64,000 nt of DNA from Anaerocolumna chitinilytica (GCF_014218355.1 NZ_AP023368.1:3352001-3416000); one strand, 5' to 3'. Numbered from the stretch's first letter, positions 27,245-37,242 are shown. Notes: generated by a model not told the origin, from the sequence alone. Program-made: numbers and translations.

Positions 27245-29740
27245 TTAATCCCCTGATGTGTCAAGGTGATATTCTTTATCACCAATGGTGTAGTATTTTT
27301 TAGTAGTAAAATAGCCGTAAAGTGATGTACCATAAGTACGAAAGGATTTATTTCCAGCTTCTACTTCAATTCTCTCAATTTGATTGTTTTCTATTAATGA
27401 CTGAAAGAAAATGCTTTCAATTGATTTTACTGTAGATGGAATTTTCAGAACTGAATCCTGATGTTCCGCTGTATAAAGTATCATATCTGTATAGTTCTTA
27501 TCATACAGGATGCCATTATTCATGCAATAATACTGGTTTCCTTCATTGACCATAATTTTCTTTAACTGGGGGAAGCCACCCAGTGTATTGGGGTAGTAAT
27601 CCTCATCAACTAGTTTCTCCACATTTTTTCCGATAGCCAGTGTATCCAAGTTAGGATTAAGATGTACCATATAATAATAATTACTTTCCCCTTTATCTAC
27701 AAATACTTGATATATACTATATAACCCGGTTGCATCCGTTACAGAATCCGGAATTATAAAGATTTTCCCTGGTTTTTGATACGGATAAGCAATTATTTTT
27801 GTCATTGCACTGTCATACAAAACTCCCTCTACACTTTTATAAAATGGATTCTTTGTACTGACATTTATTTCTTTTAAGGAACTGCTGCCTGAAAAACCAT
27901 AATCCTTATATTCCAAGTCCCCGGACAGTGTTATTGATTCTAAATAAGGATTCTTTATTATGATTTGGGAATTATCTATTTTTTTTACTGTATCCGGCAT
28001 TGTATAGGATGAATCCTTCTTTTTTACAGGGTAATATATCAGCTGTGTAACATCCTTATTGTAAAGCACCCCGTTAATTGATTTGTACATACTGTTATCA
28101 GATGCCACTTCTATATATTCCATTGATTTTAAACTAATTAATTCAAAAGGATTAATATCCGTTATGTTTTTTGGAATATTGATTCTTTCTATATTTCGTT
28201 TATAAAATAGGATACTGGAAATTTCATTAACTGAATCCGGGACAATAACAGTCTTTGTCTCTTGAGGAACATCATAAAGGACAGATTTATCTTTGCTAAA
28301 AAGCATTCCGTCATCTAATATATAATACTTGCTCCCCTTTGGCATAGACACTATTTTTAATGTAGGAATATCGTAAATACCATTTGAAGTATCATTTATC
28401 TTAGCTGCCGGCGGAAATACGAACTCCTTTACACCACTATGAATCAGCTGTCCAACAGGTAATTCTTCTAAGGTATCCGGAAATTCCGCTTTTTCCTGTT
28501 TCTTAAACAGATACAGCTTTGTTTTATTCTTATTATAGAGAGACCCCTTATAGAGTATGAATGCTTTATTTCCGCTTGCTATCTGAATATTCTGAAAACT
28601 TCTTCCAGATCCTCCACTAAGTTCCTTTAAGTTTTTTGGTATTGTGATTTCATTGGCTTTCTTTATCAGACTTGTACTTAGCTCCAGTTTTTTAAGGGAA
28701 GAAGGAAATACTAATTTGCTCTCTTCATACCTCCCAGGAACCAAAATTATTTCTGTTTGTGCGTTATTATAAAGTATACCTCTATAGGATGAATATAGCT
28801 TATTTCCGCTTTCTACCTGAATATATTTTAAGGATTTGAGCATCAAGAAATCAAATATTTTAAGATTCACTAAGGTCTTCGGAAGGTATATCTCCTGTAA
28901 TTTATTACATTGTGTGAAAGCTCCTTCATTAATATTTTTCAAGCCATTAGGTAACGTTAATTTTACAATAGGACTCAGATAAAAGGAATTCTTAATAAGT
29001 GTAACCGTACCGGAAGGTACGAAATATTCATCCCCTTTACCATTTGGATATAACAGAAGTATCTTGCCTGCCTTATCAAAAAGTACGCCATCCTTACTGC
29101 AATAGGCCTTATTGAAAGGGCTGACTTTAAATGCATTGATATTCCTTAACTGACCCATAATTGATTTTAACTGATCCCTTTCTACTCCGGCTCCTATGGT
29201 AACAGTCTTTAGGTTCTCCGTATGAATAAAAGCATTGTTCTTGATAGTTGTAACTGTATCCGGAATCACATAAGATTCGCTTTCAGAAGCTGCCGGATAC
29301 TGTATCAATACAGTCATATTCTTATTGAACAGGCAGCCATTAACTACTTTATAACTGGTATTACCCTCTGCTACGGTTATTGTTTTCAGATAATTTAATC
29401 CGTAAGTATAACCGAAACCATTGCTCGTTATTTTCGTTAGGGTAGATGGTATAATAATGCTCTCAAGATTAGGGAAACTATCTGTTGTCAGTATATCCCA
29501 GCTAAAAGCAGTAACCCCCTCTTCAATCTTTAATACCTTTACAGAGGCATACACAGGTTTGTAAAAAAAATCCGATATGGTTACATTATCAGAAACAGAA
29601 AATACCTCTTCCTGATTGTATTCCGCTGAATTGCTCTTTGAAAAGTGATATACTGATTCTGCTTTCACATTTTGTCCTGATATTGCAATTGCTGCTATTA
29701 CAATTATTATTATAACAAACTTCTCCATTATCTTTCTCAT
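27245..29740 (-). CDS. BspA-like leucine-rich-repeat surface protein
   Basis: 831 residues. Signal peptide about 1-28, then repeated LRR_5 units: VIPDTVTTIKNNAF, IPSTLTKITSNGF, LTLPNGLKNINEGAF, alternating with blocks of the form NKAYCSKDGVLFDKAGKILLLYP. About eight paired units are visible. BspA-like proteins are secreted or surface proteins that bind hosts or matrices. No C-terminal anchor, LPxTG or SLH motif was seen. GGAGAGGAG precedes the ATG. It is monocistronic. Confidence 0.88.
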   Translation of the reverse strand: MRKIMEKFVIIIIVIAAIAISGQNVKAESVYHFSKSNSAEYNQEEVFSVSDNVTISDFFYKPVYASVKVLKIEEGVTAFSWDILTTDSFPNLESIIIPSTLTKITSNGFGYTYGLNYLKTITVAEGNTSYKVVNGCLFNKNMTVLIQYPAASESESYVIPDTVTTIKNNAFIHTENLKTVTIGAGVERDQLKSIMGQLRNINAFKVSPFNKAYCSKDGVLFDKAGKILLLYPNGKGDEYFVPSGTVTLIKNSFYLSPIVKLTLPNGLKNINEGAFTQCNKLQEIYLPKTLVNLKIFDFLMLKSLKYIQVESGNKLYSSYRGILYNNAQTEIILVPGRYEESKLVFPSSLKKLELSTSLIKKANEITIPKNLKELSGGSGRSFQNIQIASGNKAFILYKGSLYNKNKTKLYLFKKQEKAEFPDTLEELPVGQLIHSGVKEFVFPPAAKINDTSNGIYDIPTLKIVSMPKGSKYYILDDGMLFSKDKSVLYDVPQETKTVIVPDSVNEISSILFYKRNIERINIPKNITDINPFELISLKSMEYIEVASDNSMYKSINGVLYNKDVTQLIYYPVKKKDSSYTMPDTVKKIDNSQIIIKNPYLESITLSGDLEYKDYGFSGSSSLKEINVSTKNPFYKSVEGVLYDSAMTKIIAYPYQKPGKIFIIPDSVTDATGLYSIYQVFVDKGESNYYYMVHLNPNLDTLAIGKNVEKLVDEDYYPNTLGGFPQLKKIMVNEGNQYYCMNNGILYDKNYTDMILYTAEHQDSVLKIPSTVKSIESIFFQSLIENNQIERIEVEAGNKSFRTYGTSLYGYFTTKKYYTIGDKEYHLDTSGD

Positions 29741-29789
29741 AATTACTCCTCTCCCATTACTCTTTCTATATCCCTTCGAATGTCTAAAA

Positions 29790-29828
29790 CCTTATTTCCT
29801 AATCGTATAGGTAATCATTAGGATAAGG
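29790..29828. other. Inverted repeat upstream of the BspA-like gene
   Basis: CCTTAT and CCTAAT arms (29790-29803) pair with ATTAGG and ATAAGG (29817-29828). It lies 50 bp upstream of the surface gene's start, so it may be an operator or leader hairpin. The rest of the gap 29741-30175 holds the rqcH promoter and no gene. Confidence 0.4.
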
Positions 29829-30076
29829 CCTTTATCACTTGCATTATGCTTATTTTAAATCCAGGTTTTGTTAAAATCGTGTCATATTACTGACAAATTA
29901 AACGGTTTTATAATATTACCTTTGTCACATAAATTTATGACGGGATTATCACACAGGAACCCTGGTAAATTAATCAGTTTCTTTGTAATTATTACTTATT
30001 TGCTGTGTTATGGATGCCATTCCATAATAGAATAATTATGAAAGCATAAAATACCACAAAAGTTGGTTCTGCATCC

Positions 30077-30105
30077 TTGCATGACTAACCGGCAAATGGT
30101 ATACT
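30077..30105 (+). promoter_or_regulatory. SigA-type promoter for rqcH
   Basis: TTGCAT (30077-30082), 17-bp spacer, TATACT (30100-30105); the start codon follows 70 bp later with a GAAGGAG ribosome site. Confidence 0.65.
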
Positions 30106-30175
30106 TTATATATCTGTTGTTCTTTGCTAAATCTGGAATAAACAGAAAGTATTAAACTGATGAAGGAGATTAAAA

Positions 30176-31945
30176 ATGGCTCTGGACGGATTTGTAGTAG
30201 CCAACGTCGTTTCAGAATTAAGGGATAAATTGGTCGAAGGAAGAATCTCTAAGATATCTCAGCCTGAAAAGGACGAATTGGTATTAACCATAAAAAGAGG
30301 TAAAGAAAATTATAAGTTATATTTATCGGCAAATGCAAGCCTACCGTTGATATACCTGACGGAGGAATCAAAGCAAAATCCGATGGTGGCTCCCGGCTTT
30401 TGTATGCTTTTGCGCAAGCATTTAAACAGTGCCAGAATTCTTGATATTATACAGCCGGGACTGGAACGTATTATCCGAATTAAGATTGAACATCTAAATG
30501 AAATGGGGGATTTATGTATTAAATACCTCATTATTGAAATCATGGGAAAGCACAGTAATATTATCTTCTGTGATGAAAATGATGTTATAGTAGATAGTAT
30601 CAAGAGAATCTCACATATGGTAAGCTCTATCAGAGAGGTACTTCCTGGAAGAACCTATCTTATCCCTCAGACCGGAGAAAAGGCGGATCCCCTTACCGTA
30701 ACCTTAGAGGAATTCAGGTCAAATATCCTTACTAAGCCTATGCCCTTAGACAAAGCAATTTACTCTGCTCTTACCGGCTTTAGCCCGCTCATGGCTACTG
30801 AACTGATTCACCGTGCTTCTCTGGATAATTCTCCTGCCGCTAATGCCTTATCCGATGAAGAAGGTTTACATCTTTTCCGAACCTTTGAATATATGCGTGA
30901 GGATTTGATTCAAGCTAAATTCACTCCAAATATTGTTTATAACGAAAAGGAGCCGGTAGAATTCTCCTGTTTCCCGCTAAGCTGTTATCAGGACCTCTCG
31001 GTGAATCAGGAAGATTCCATCTCAAAGGTATTGGAGACTTTTTATGCTTCAAAGAATACGGTCTCTCGAATACGTCAAAAGTCTACGGATCTTCGTAAGA
31101 TTATAACCAATGCGATGGAACGTACGGTAAAGAAGTACGATCTGCAGTTAAAACAGCTAAAGGATACGGACAAAAGGGATAAATACAGGGTTTATGGTGA
31201 ACTTATCAATACTTATGGTTATCAGGTGGAACCAGGTGCCAAATCCTTTCAGGCACTTAACTACTATACAGGCGAGGAGATTACCATTCCGTTAGATGAC
31301 ACCCTTACTCCTGCGGAAAATGCCAAACGTTATTTCGAAAAATACAATAAGCTTAAGAGAACCTACGAAGCCCTAACGAAACTCTCGGAAGAAACAAAAG
31401 CGGATATCGAGCATCTGGATTCCATTAAGACCTCTCTGGATATTGCTCTGGCAGAGGAAGATCTTACGGCTCTGAAGGAAGAGTTAATGGAATTTGGTTA
31501 TATGAAGCGCAAGTTCACTAAACTTCCGGGCAGCAAAGGAGGCGGTAAGGTTAAAGCTGCTAAGAAAGTTAACAGCAAGCCGTTCCATTATATCTCTTCC
31601 GATGGTTTTCATATGTATGTTGGTAAGAATAATTACCAGAACGATGAACTGACATTCAAATTTGCTACCGGTGGTGACTGGTGGTTCCATACGAAAAAGA
31701 TTCCCGGTTCCCATGTCATTGTAAAAACCGGTGGTTCACCTATTCCCGACCGTACTTTTGAAGAAGCTGCAAGCCTTGCTGCCTATTATTCCAAAGGACG
31801 TGAGAATGATAAAGTGGAAATCGATTACACCGAGAAAAAGAATGTGAAAAAGCCAGGTGGCGCAAAACCCGGATTTGTAGTATATTATACGAACTATTCC
31901 ATGGTTGCAGCTCCCACTATTGACGGATTAAAAATTGCAGATTAA
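30176..31945 (+). CDS. rqcH: NFACT-family Rqc2 homologue
   Basis: 589 residues. Starts ALDGFVVANVVSELRDKLVEGRISKI (the N-terminal NFACT-N domain), then a coiled-coil middle (about 290-440) and an NFACT-R domain with GGDWWFHTKKIPGSHVIVK. RqcH binds stalled 50S-peptidyl-tRNA complexes and adds C-terminal alanine tails, tagging nascent chains for degradation. Family members were once called fibronectin-binding FbpA. It has its own promoter and is followed 12 bp later by a PHP phosphatase. Confidence 0.95.
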   Translation: MALDGFVVANVVSELRDKLVEGRISKISQPEKDELVLTIKRGKENYKLYLSANASLPLIYLTEESKQNPMVAPGFCMLLRKHLNSARILDIIQPGLERIIRIKIEHLNEMGDLCIKYLIIEIMGKHSNIIFCDENDVIVDSIKRISHMVSSIREVLPGRTYLIPQTGEKADPLTVTLEEFRSNILTKPMPLDKAIYSALTGFSPLMATELIHRASLDNSPAANALSDEEGLHLFRTFEYMREDLIQAKFTPNIVYNEKEPVEFSCFPLSCYQDLSVNQEDSISKVLETFYASKNTVSRIRQKSTDLRKIITNAMERTVKKYDLQLKQLKDTDKRDKYRVYGELINTYGYQVEPGAKSFQALNYYTGEEITIPLDDTLTPAENAKRYFEKYNKLKRTYEALTKLSEETKADIEHLDSIKTSLDIALAEEDLTALKEELMEFGYMKRKFTKLPGSKGGGKVKAAKKVNSKPFHYISSDGFHMYVGKNNYQNDELTFKFATGGDWWFHTKKIPGSHVIVKTGGSPIPDRTFEEAASLAAYYSKGRENDKVEIDYTEKKNVKKPGGAKPGFVVYYTNYSMVAAPTIDGLKIAD

Positions 31946-31957
31946 GGAGGCAGACTC

Positions 31958-32770
31958 ATGATTCGAGCCGATTATCATTTACATTCAGCCTTTTCCAGCG
32001 ATTCTACCGCTCCCATGGAGGATATGATAGAAAAGGCAATTGAACTGGGACTTTCAAGAATTTGTTTTACCGATCATATGGATTACGATTTCCCGGTGAC
32101 TTCCGGATATACCTTTCTATTTGATCCAGAGGATTATTTTCATAAGCTTAGCAGCTTAAAGGAACAGTACGAGGGTAGAATTAAGGTACTTATGGGTATA
32201 GAATTAGGCTTGCAGCCTCATCTGGGCGAACAGTTCCAGAAGCTGGTGGAGCATTACCCTTTTGACTTTATAATTGGTTCCACCCATCTGGTGGAAAGAC
32301 TTGACCCATATCTTTCAGAATATTGGGAAAACCGTTCCAAGGAGGAAGGGGTACGTGCCTATTTTGAAGAAATTACTAAGAATCTGAAAAATAATCCCTG
32401 CTTTTTAATAAACGGGCATTTGGATTATATGATACGGTATGCTCCAAATACAAATAAGGACTTTACTTATAAGGATTATGCAGAGACTATTGACACAATG
32501 CTCCGTTCCATTATTGAAAGCGGCAAAGGTATTGAAGTTAATACCTCGGGCTTTAAATACGGTCTATCCGTTCCACATCCCCATACAGATATTCTAAAGC
32601 GGTATAAGGAACTTGGCGGAGAATTGATAACAATAGGTTCCGATGCTCATAAACCGGAACATCTGGCCTTCGACTTTGACCGGGCAGAAAAGCTTCTGTT
32701 AGATTTAGGCTTCCGTTATTACGCGGTTTATGAAGAAAGAAAACCCATTCTCCTGCCTCTGGGAAAATAA
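31958..32770 (+). CDS. PHP-family histidinol phosphatase-like protein (HisJ type)
   Basis: 270 residues. PHP metal motifs DYHLHSAFSSDS, FTDHMDYD, GIELGLQPH, GSTHLVE, NGHLDYM and GSDAHKPEHLAFDFD are all present. HisK/HisJ enzymes remove phosphate from histidinol phosphate in histidine synthesis, but PHP proteins of this type also serve other substrates. No his operon is nearby. It is probably co-transcribed with rqcH. Confidence 0.85.
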   Translation: MIRADYHLHSAFSSDSTAPMEDMIEKAIELGLSRICFTDHMDYDFPVTSGYTFLFDPEDYFHKLSSLKEQYEGRIKVLMGIELGLQPHLGEQFQKLVEHYPFDFIIGSTHLVERLDPYLSEYWENRSKEEGVRAYFEEITKNLKNNPCFLINGHLDYMIRYAPNTNKDFTYKDYAETIDTMLRSIIESGKGIEVNTSGFKYGLSVPHPHTDILKRYKELGGELITIGSDAHKPEHLAFDFDRAEKLLLDLGFRYYAVYEERKPILLPLGK

Positions 32771-32807
32771 TTCTTAACAACTGGCTCAACAAAACCACAC
32801 TAACAAA

Positions 32808-32854
32808 CAGGACTTTACAATGGTACCGATACAATCCCCCAATGTAAAGTCCTG
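32808..32854. terminator. 12-bp inverted repeat between convergent genes
   Basis: CAGGACTTTACA (32808-32819) is perfectly complementary to TGTAAAGTCCTG (32843-32854). It sits between the ends of the PHP and MBL genes. The T-runs are weak, so terminator function is likely but not certain. Confidence 0.55.
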
Positions 32855-32889
32855 TGAACCCCTTAATCCTCTGCAACTATTGATTTTAT

Positions 32890-33534
32890 TTATGAAAGAG
32901 TACCACATAACTCCGATATTTTATCAAATACATCTTTTCTTAGAACGGTATTATGTCCGGACAGGCAGAAATCAAATTCTAACTCTTTGTATTTCTGGAT
33001 AGTATTCAGATATATTTCCTTGTTAAATATATTGGGTAAGATATCCTCTTCATCGTCCCCGATGTTATCACTTGCAAGCAGTATTTTATCTTCCTCATCC
33101 AAAACACTGATAGAATCAATTGTATGCCCGGGTGTATAAAATAGTCTTATATGGTCTTCCTTAAAATACAACTCATTATCAAACAACAGATCAGGAAGCC
33201 TTTTATAAACCTCTCCCATCTGGTAATTCCCCTTTTTACGAAGCATTTCATCCCAATTGTCTTGAATCCTGTCATAACATAACTTATGGGCAATTATTGT
33301 TTCTTCTTGAAAAGCTCCATTTCCCCATATATGGTCCCAATGATAATGTGTGTTTATTACAATGGTTTTCTTTTCTTTCAGATACTCTTTTATTGGGTCC
33401 GTGCAAAGAGATCCAAGGCCTGTATCTATCAGATAATTATAGTTTTTTCCATGTATCAGATAAATATTCAAGCCCCATCCCGGCTCATCAAAGGTAAACA
33501 GAGTTCCTCTGCTTTTTATCTTTCGGATATTCAT
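32890..33534 (-). CDS. MBL-fold metallo-hydrolase
   Basis: 214 residues. The metallo-beta-lactamase motif THYHWDHIWG and later histidines (YTPGHTIDS, CLSGHN) with LLASDNIGDD indicate a zinc-dependent hydrolase. The fold acts on thioesters, lactones or phosphoesters. No closer family was recognised. It converges with the PHP gene. Confidence 0.85.
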   Translation of the reverse strand: MNIRKIKSRGTLFTFDEPGWGLNIYLIHGKNYNYLIDTGLGSLCTDPIKEYLKEKKTIVINTHYHWDHIWGNGAFQEETIIAHKLCYDRIQDNWDEMLRKKGNYQMGEVYKRLPDLLFDNELYFKEDHIRLFYTPGHTIDSISVLDEEDKILLASDNIGDDEEDILPNIFNKEIYLNTIQKYKELEFDFCLSGHNTVLRKDVFDKISELCGTLS

Positions 33535-33658
33535 TATAAACTCATCCTTTTCGTATTTTTATCAGTGACTTACTTATCCTTTCCTTCTCTTAGAGTAATT
33601 CCAAAGAAAGTTTCACCTCATTTGCTTCTTTTGTTCTAAATTCATGTATTATATAAAA

Positions 33659-33694
33659 AGCCGAAACTGCTTTATAAATCATGCAATTTCGGCT
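33659..33694 (-). terminator. Terminator of the isc-mnmA operon
   Basis: AGCCGAAACTGC (33659-33670) pairs with GCAATTTCGGCT (33683-33694), with one mismatch; five T residues follow on the minus strand. Confidence 0.85.
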
Positions 33695-33752
33695 CTATCT
33701 AATCTGCATAATAACTATTTATACAAATTTTTGATACCGTATATTATTAAAC

Positions 33753-34835
33753 TTAACTTCTGATAATCGTTCCCCCACCCAGCACATAATCGCCATCATA
33801 GAATACTACTGCCTGTCCAGGTGTTACAGCTCGCTGAGGTTCGTTAAATATACATTCTACCAAATCATCGTTTACCTTGCGGATAAGCGCCTTTGTACCT
33901 TTGTGATTATACCTGATCTTAACATCTACTTCCATCTCACCCTGTAAATCTTCCACAGCCATGAAATTAAGTTTATTCGCATAAAGTTTTTCTGAAAAGA
34001 CCTCATCTCCGGTGCCTATTACTACTTCATTGGTTTCCGGACGAATATCAACAACAAATACCGGGTAACCAAGTGCAAGATTTAAGCCTTTCCTCTGCCC
34101 GATAGTATAATGTATAATTCCTTTATGCTTACCAATAACCCTGCCGTCTGTGGTTACAAAGTTACCTTCCGATGGCACCTCTCCGGTATACTCTTCTATG
34201 AATTTAGCATAATCCTTATCCGGTACGAAGCAGATTTCCTGGCTGTCCGGTTTCGAGGCAATCCGAAGGTTAATCTTCCCGGCGATTTCTCTTACTTCTG
34301 GTTTCTTATAATTACCAACCGGCATCAAAGTATGTGATAACTGATACTGGGTCAGGTTATACAATGCATATGTCTGATCCTTTTCCATGGTTACAGATTT
34401 TTGAAGAGTATATCTTCCATTCTCAAGCTGTACTACCTTGGCATAATGTCCTGTAGCTATATAATCAGCTCCGATATCCAGCGAACGCTTTAGCAGTGAT
34501 TCCCATTTTACATATCGGTTACAAGCAATACAAGGGTTCGGTGTGTTTCCATTTTGGTATTCTTTTACGAAATAATCCATAACAGCACACTTAAATTCCT
34601 GTTTAAAATTCATTACATAGTAGGGAATCTCAAGAGCAAAAGCAACTCTTCGGGCATCATCTACAGCACTTAAGCCACAGCAGCCTCCGCTTTCTTCCTG
34701 TATGTCTCTATCTTCATCCTGCCATATCTGCATAGTAACTCCGATAACATCATATCCGGCTTCCTTTAACAAATAAGCAGCTACAGAAGAATCAACACCT
34801 CCTGACATCCCAACTACTACTTTCTTCTTATCCAA
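33753..34835 (-). CDS. mnmA: tRNA-specific 2-thiouridylase
   Basis: 360 residues. ATP-binding P-loop GMSGGVDSSVAAYLL, cysteine-bearing NPCIACN segment, KDQTYALY and the second cysteine in SQEICFVPD. It thiolates uridine 34 of the Glu, Gln and Lys tRNAs using sulfur from cysteine desulfurase. It lies directly after iscU in an iscR-iscS-iscU-mnmA operon, a common Firmicutes order. Confidence 0.97.
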   Translation of the reverse strand: MDKKKVVVGMSGGVDSSVAAYLLKEAGYDVIGVTMQIWQDEDRDIQEESGGCCGLSAVDDARRVAFALEIPYYVMNFKQEFKCAVMDYFVKEYQNGNTPNPCIACNRYVKWESLLKRSLDIGADYIATGHYAKVVQLENGRYTLQKSVTMEKDQTYALYNLTQYQLSHTLMPVGNYKKPEVREIAGKINLRIASKPDSQEICFVPDKDYAKFIEEYTGEVPSEGNFVTTDGRVIGKHKGIIHYTIGQRKGLNLALGYPVFVVDIRPETNEVVIGTGDEVFSEKLYANKLNFMAVEDLQGEMEVDVKIRYNHKGTKALIRKVNDDLVECIFNEPQRAVTPGQAVVFYDGDYVLGGGTIIRS

Positions 34836-34862
34836 ACTGTTCCTCCTGCCTAAAACTTCAAA

Positions 34863-35300
34863 TTAATACTCTTCACTTGGCTCTTCTTCACTGATATCTG
34901 ACTTGGGTTTTTCCAGACCATCGATTACAATACCGTGTTTTTCTGCATAATCCCAAAGAGCTGCATGAATTGCTTCTTCTGCCAGCAAGGAACAGTGAAC
35001 TTTTACCGGTGGAAGACCATCCAGTGCGTCCATAACTGCTTTATTGGTAATCTTTAGTGCTTCATTGATGTTTTTACCCTTAACAAGCTCTGTTGCCATA
35101 CTGCTGGTTGCTACTGCCGCACCACAGCCAAAGGTTTTGAATTTTACATCATTTATAATACCAGCTTCATCAATATCAAGATAGATACGCATAATATCGC
35201 CGCATTTTGCATTTCCTACCGTACCTACACCGCTTGCATTTTCAATTTCTCCTACATTTCTGGGATTTGTGAAATGATCCATTACTTTCTCGCTGTACAT
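34863..35300 (-). CDS. iscU: Iron-sulfur cluster scaffold IscU/NifU type
   Basis: 145 residues from the ATG at 35300 (CGGAGG upstream); an upstream open frame to 35402 was rejected. Cluster ligands Cys33 (AKCGD), Cys59 (FGCGA) and Cys103 (VHCSLLA) are present. It assembles Fe-S clusters on sulfur delivered by IscS. The C-terminus is acidic. It follows iscS. Confidence 0.95.
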   Translation of the reverse strand: MYSEKVMDHFTNPRNVGEIENASGVGTVGNAKCGDIMRIYLDIDEAGIINDVKFKTFGCGAAVATSSMATELVKGKNINEALKITNKAVMDALDGLPPVKVHCSLLAEEAIHAALWDYAEKHGIVIDGLEKPKSDISEEEPSEEY

Positions 35301-35449
35301 CTTATTTCCTCCGCTATCTCTGAACTCCTGTATCCTGGCATAATTCCATACACAGAAAGCTTTCCTATTAATTTCTGTTCTTATTTGTTTTAATATTAAC
35401 AAGTGTTTCTCGTTACTCTTAGTCTGTTTTTGTACCGAAGAATTACATA

Positions 35450-36637
35450 TTACTCTCTGCTCATAGCTTTTACGAAATCCTCATACAAAGGAGACATAGA
35501 ACGCAGTTTTGCTACGATTTCTTTAATGGTATCTACTACATAATCCATCTCTTCTTTGGTATTATCTTCACAAAGTGTAAGTCTCAGAGACCCATGAGCA
35601 ATTTCGTGAGGCAGTCCGATGGCTAAAAGTACATGGGAAGGATCCAAAGACCCTGATGTACAGGCAGAACCACTGGAAGCACAAATATTTTGCATATCTA
35701 ACATAATCAGGAGTGATTCTCCTTCAATGAATTGGAAAGCAAAATTTGCATTGTTTGGAAGTCTCTTTGTTCTATGACCATTCAGCCTTACATAGGGAAT
35801 TTCCTTTGAAACTCTCTCGATCAGATAGTCTCTTAGTTCAATTTCCTTTTTCTGACGTTCCTCCAAAGTACTCATAGCAATTTCAACTGCTTTGCCAAAA
35901 CCTACTATTCCAGGTACATTTTCGGTTCCTGCTCTTCTTTGTCTCTCCTGAGCACCGCCGTGTACAAAAGATCTTAACTTCAGACCTTTTCTGATATATA
36001 AAAATCCAATTCCCTTAGGACCATTAAGCTTATGTCCGCTGGCACTAAGCATATCGATATTCATATCTTTCACATCAAGATTTATCTGTCCAAAAGCCTG
36101 CACTGCATCCGTGTGGAAAAGAATGTTGTTTGCTTTGGCAATTTCACCAATTTCTTTTATAGGCTGTATTGTTCCGATTTCATTATTCGCAGCCATGATT
36201 GAAATTAAAATTGTGGTAGGTCTGATAGCTTTCTTTAATTCCTCTAATTTTACCACACCATATTCATCCACATCCACATAGGTAACTTCGAATCCCTTTT
36301 TCTCCAGATACTCACATGTATGAAGAATTGCATGGTGTTCAATCTTAGAGGTAATAATATGGTTTCCTTTATCACTATAGCTTTCTGCTGTGGCTTTTAA
36401 AGCCCAGTTGTCAGCCTCTGTTCCGCCGGCAGTAAAGTAAATCTCATTACTTTCTGTATTCAAAGCCTTTGCTATGGTATTTCTTGCTTCATCCACTGCC
36501 TTTTTATTCTGTGTAGCAAGCTCATATACGCTGGAGGGGTTTCCAAAAAACTCTGTAAAATAAGGTAACATAGCCTCCACTACAGCAGGACGTGTCTTGG
36601 TTGTAGCTGCATTGTCCAAATAAATCTTCTTTTCCAT
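35450..36637 (-). CDS. iscS: Cysteine desulfurase (IscS/NifS)
   Basis: 395 residues. PLP lysine Lys203 in SGHKLNGPKG and active cysteine Cys326 in SSGSACTSGS. It takes sulfur from cysteine for Fe-S clusters and for tRNA thiolation by MnmA. The start MEKKIYLDNAATT is the family hallmark. It lies 25 bp after iscR. Confidence 0.97.
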   Translation of the reverse strand: MEKKIYLDNAATTKTRPAVVEAMLPYFTEFFGNPSSVYELATQNKKAVDEARNTIAKALNTESNEIYFTAGGTEADNWALKATAESYSDKGNHIITSKIEHHAILHTCEYLEKKGFEVTYVDVDEYGVVKLEELKKAIRPTTILISIMAANNEIGTIQPIKEIGEIAKANNILFHTDAVQAFGQINLDVKDMNIDMLSASGHKLNGPKGIGFLYIRKGLKLRSFVHGGAQERQRRAGTENVPGIVGFGKAVEIAMSTLEERQKKEIELRDYLIERVSKEIPYVRLNGHRTKRLPNNANFAFQFIEGESLLIMLDMQNICASSGSACTSGSLDPSHVLLAIGLPHEIAHGSLRLTLCEDNTKEEMDYVVDTIKEIVAKLRSMSPLYEDFVKAMSRE

Positions 36638-36662
36638 CTGATTTTTCTCCTAAATTGATATC

Positions 36663-37142
36663 TTATTGCCCGCATGAAGGCTTAATACGAGTCTCTCTGC
36701 TCTCGGACGTATTTTCATTCGTAATACGCCTGCCCTCCTTTAGCAGTTCAGAGAGGAGCATAGTATCCACCGTATTGTTTATACTATCACTAATACGCAT
36801 CCAGACATATTTTGTTACACATGAATTGGCCCCATCACAAGTACTGCTGCTTCCTTCAATCTCTGAGCAGTCTACTGGATTTAAGTCTCCCTCAAGGGCT
36901 CTTAGGATATCTCCTACTGTTATCTCTTCCGGCTTTTTTGCCAGGATATAGCCACCCTGAGCACCTCGAATACTATTAACTATTCCGGCTTTTTTCAGCT
37001 TAGCTATTAATTGTTCCAGATAACTGATTGAGATACCTTGTCTTTCAGCAACGGAGCTTAAAGCAACTGCATCTTCCTCGCTGTTTAAAGCAAGGTCAAC
37101 AACTGCTCTTAAGCCATATCTTCCTTTCGTAGATAATTTCAT
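36663..37142 (-). CDS. iscR: Rrf2-family Fe-S regulator IscR
   Basis: 159 residues. Winged-helix start KLSTKGRYGLRAVVDLAL and Cys92, Cys102 and Cys108, the pattern of Fe-S-binding IscR. It represses the isc operon when clusters are sufficient. A palindrome lies just downstream of its promoter. CymR-type Rrf2 proteins lack such cysteines, which argues for IscR. Confidence 0.9.
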   Translation of the reverse strand: MKLSTKGRYGLRAVVDLALNSEEDAVALSSVAERQGISISYLEQLIAKLKKAGIVNSIRGAQGGYILAKKPEEITVGDILRALEGDLNPVDCSEIEGSSSTCDGANSCVTKYVWMRISDSINNTVDTMLLSELLKEGRRITNENTSESRETRIKPSCGQ

Positions 37143-37174
37143 TGTACCACCTCTCTATTGACTGCCAAAATCCT

Positions 37175-37200
37175 ACTATTTTATTTCCTAGTAAAATAGT
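37175..37200 (-). promoter_or_regulatory. Operator-like palindrome in the isc leader
   Basis: ACTATTTTA (37175-37183) pairs with TAAAATAGT (37192-37200). The minus strand reads with ACTAGGAAAT in the middle, similar to Rrf2-family sites. It starts about 7 bp after the predicted transcription start, a repressor position. Confidence 0.65.
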
Positions 37201-37213
37201 GTACATTACACAC

Positions 37214-37242
37214 ATAATAGCATTGCACAAGTTAAAAGTCAA
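37214..37242 (-). promoter_or_regulatory. Promoter of the isc operon
   Basis: Minus strand TTGACT (37237-37242), a 17-bp spacer ending TGC, and TATTAT (37214-37219), an extended -10. Confidence 0.7.
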
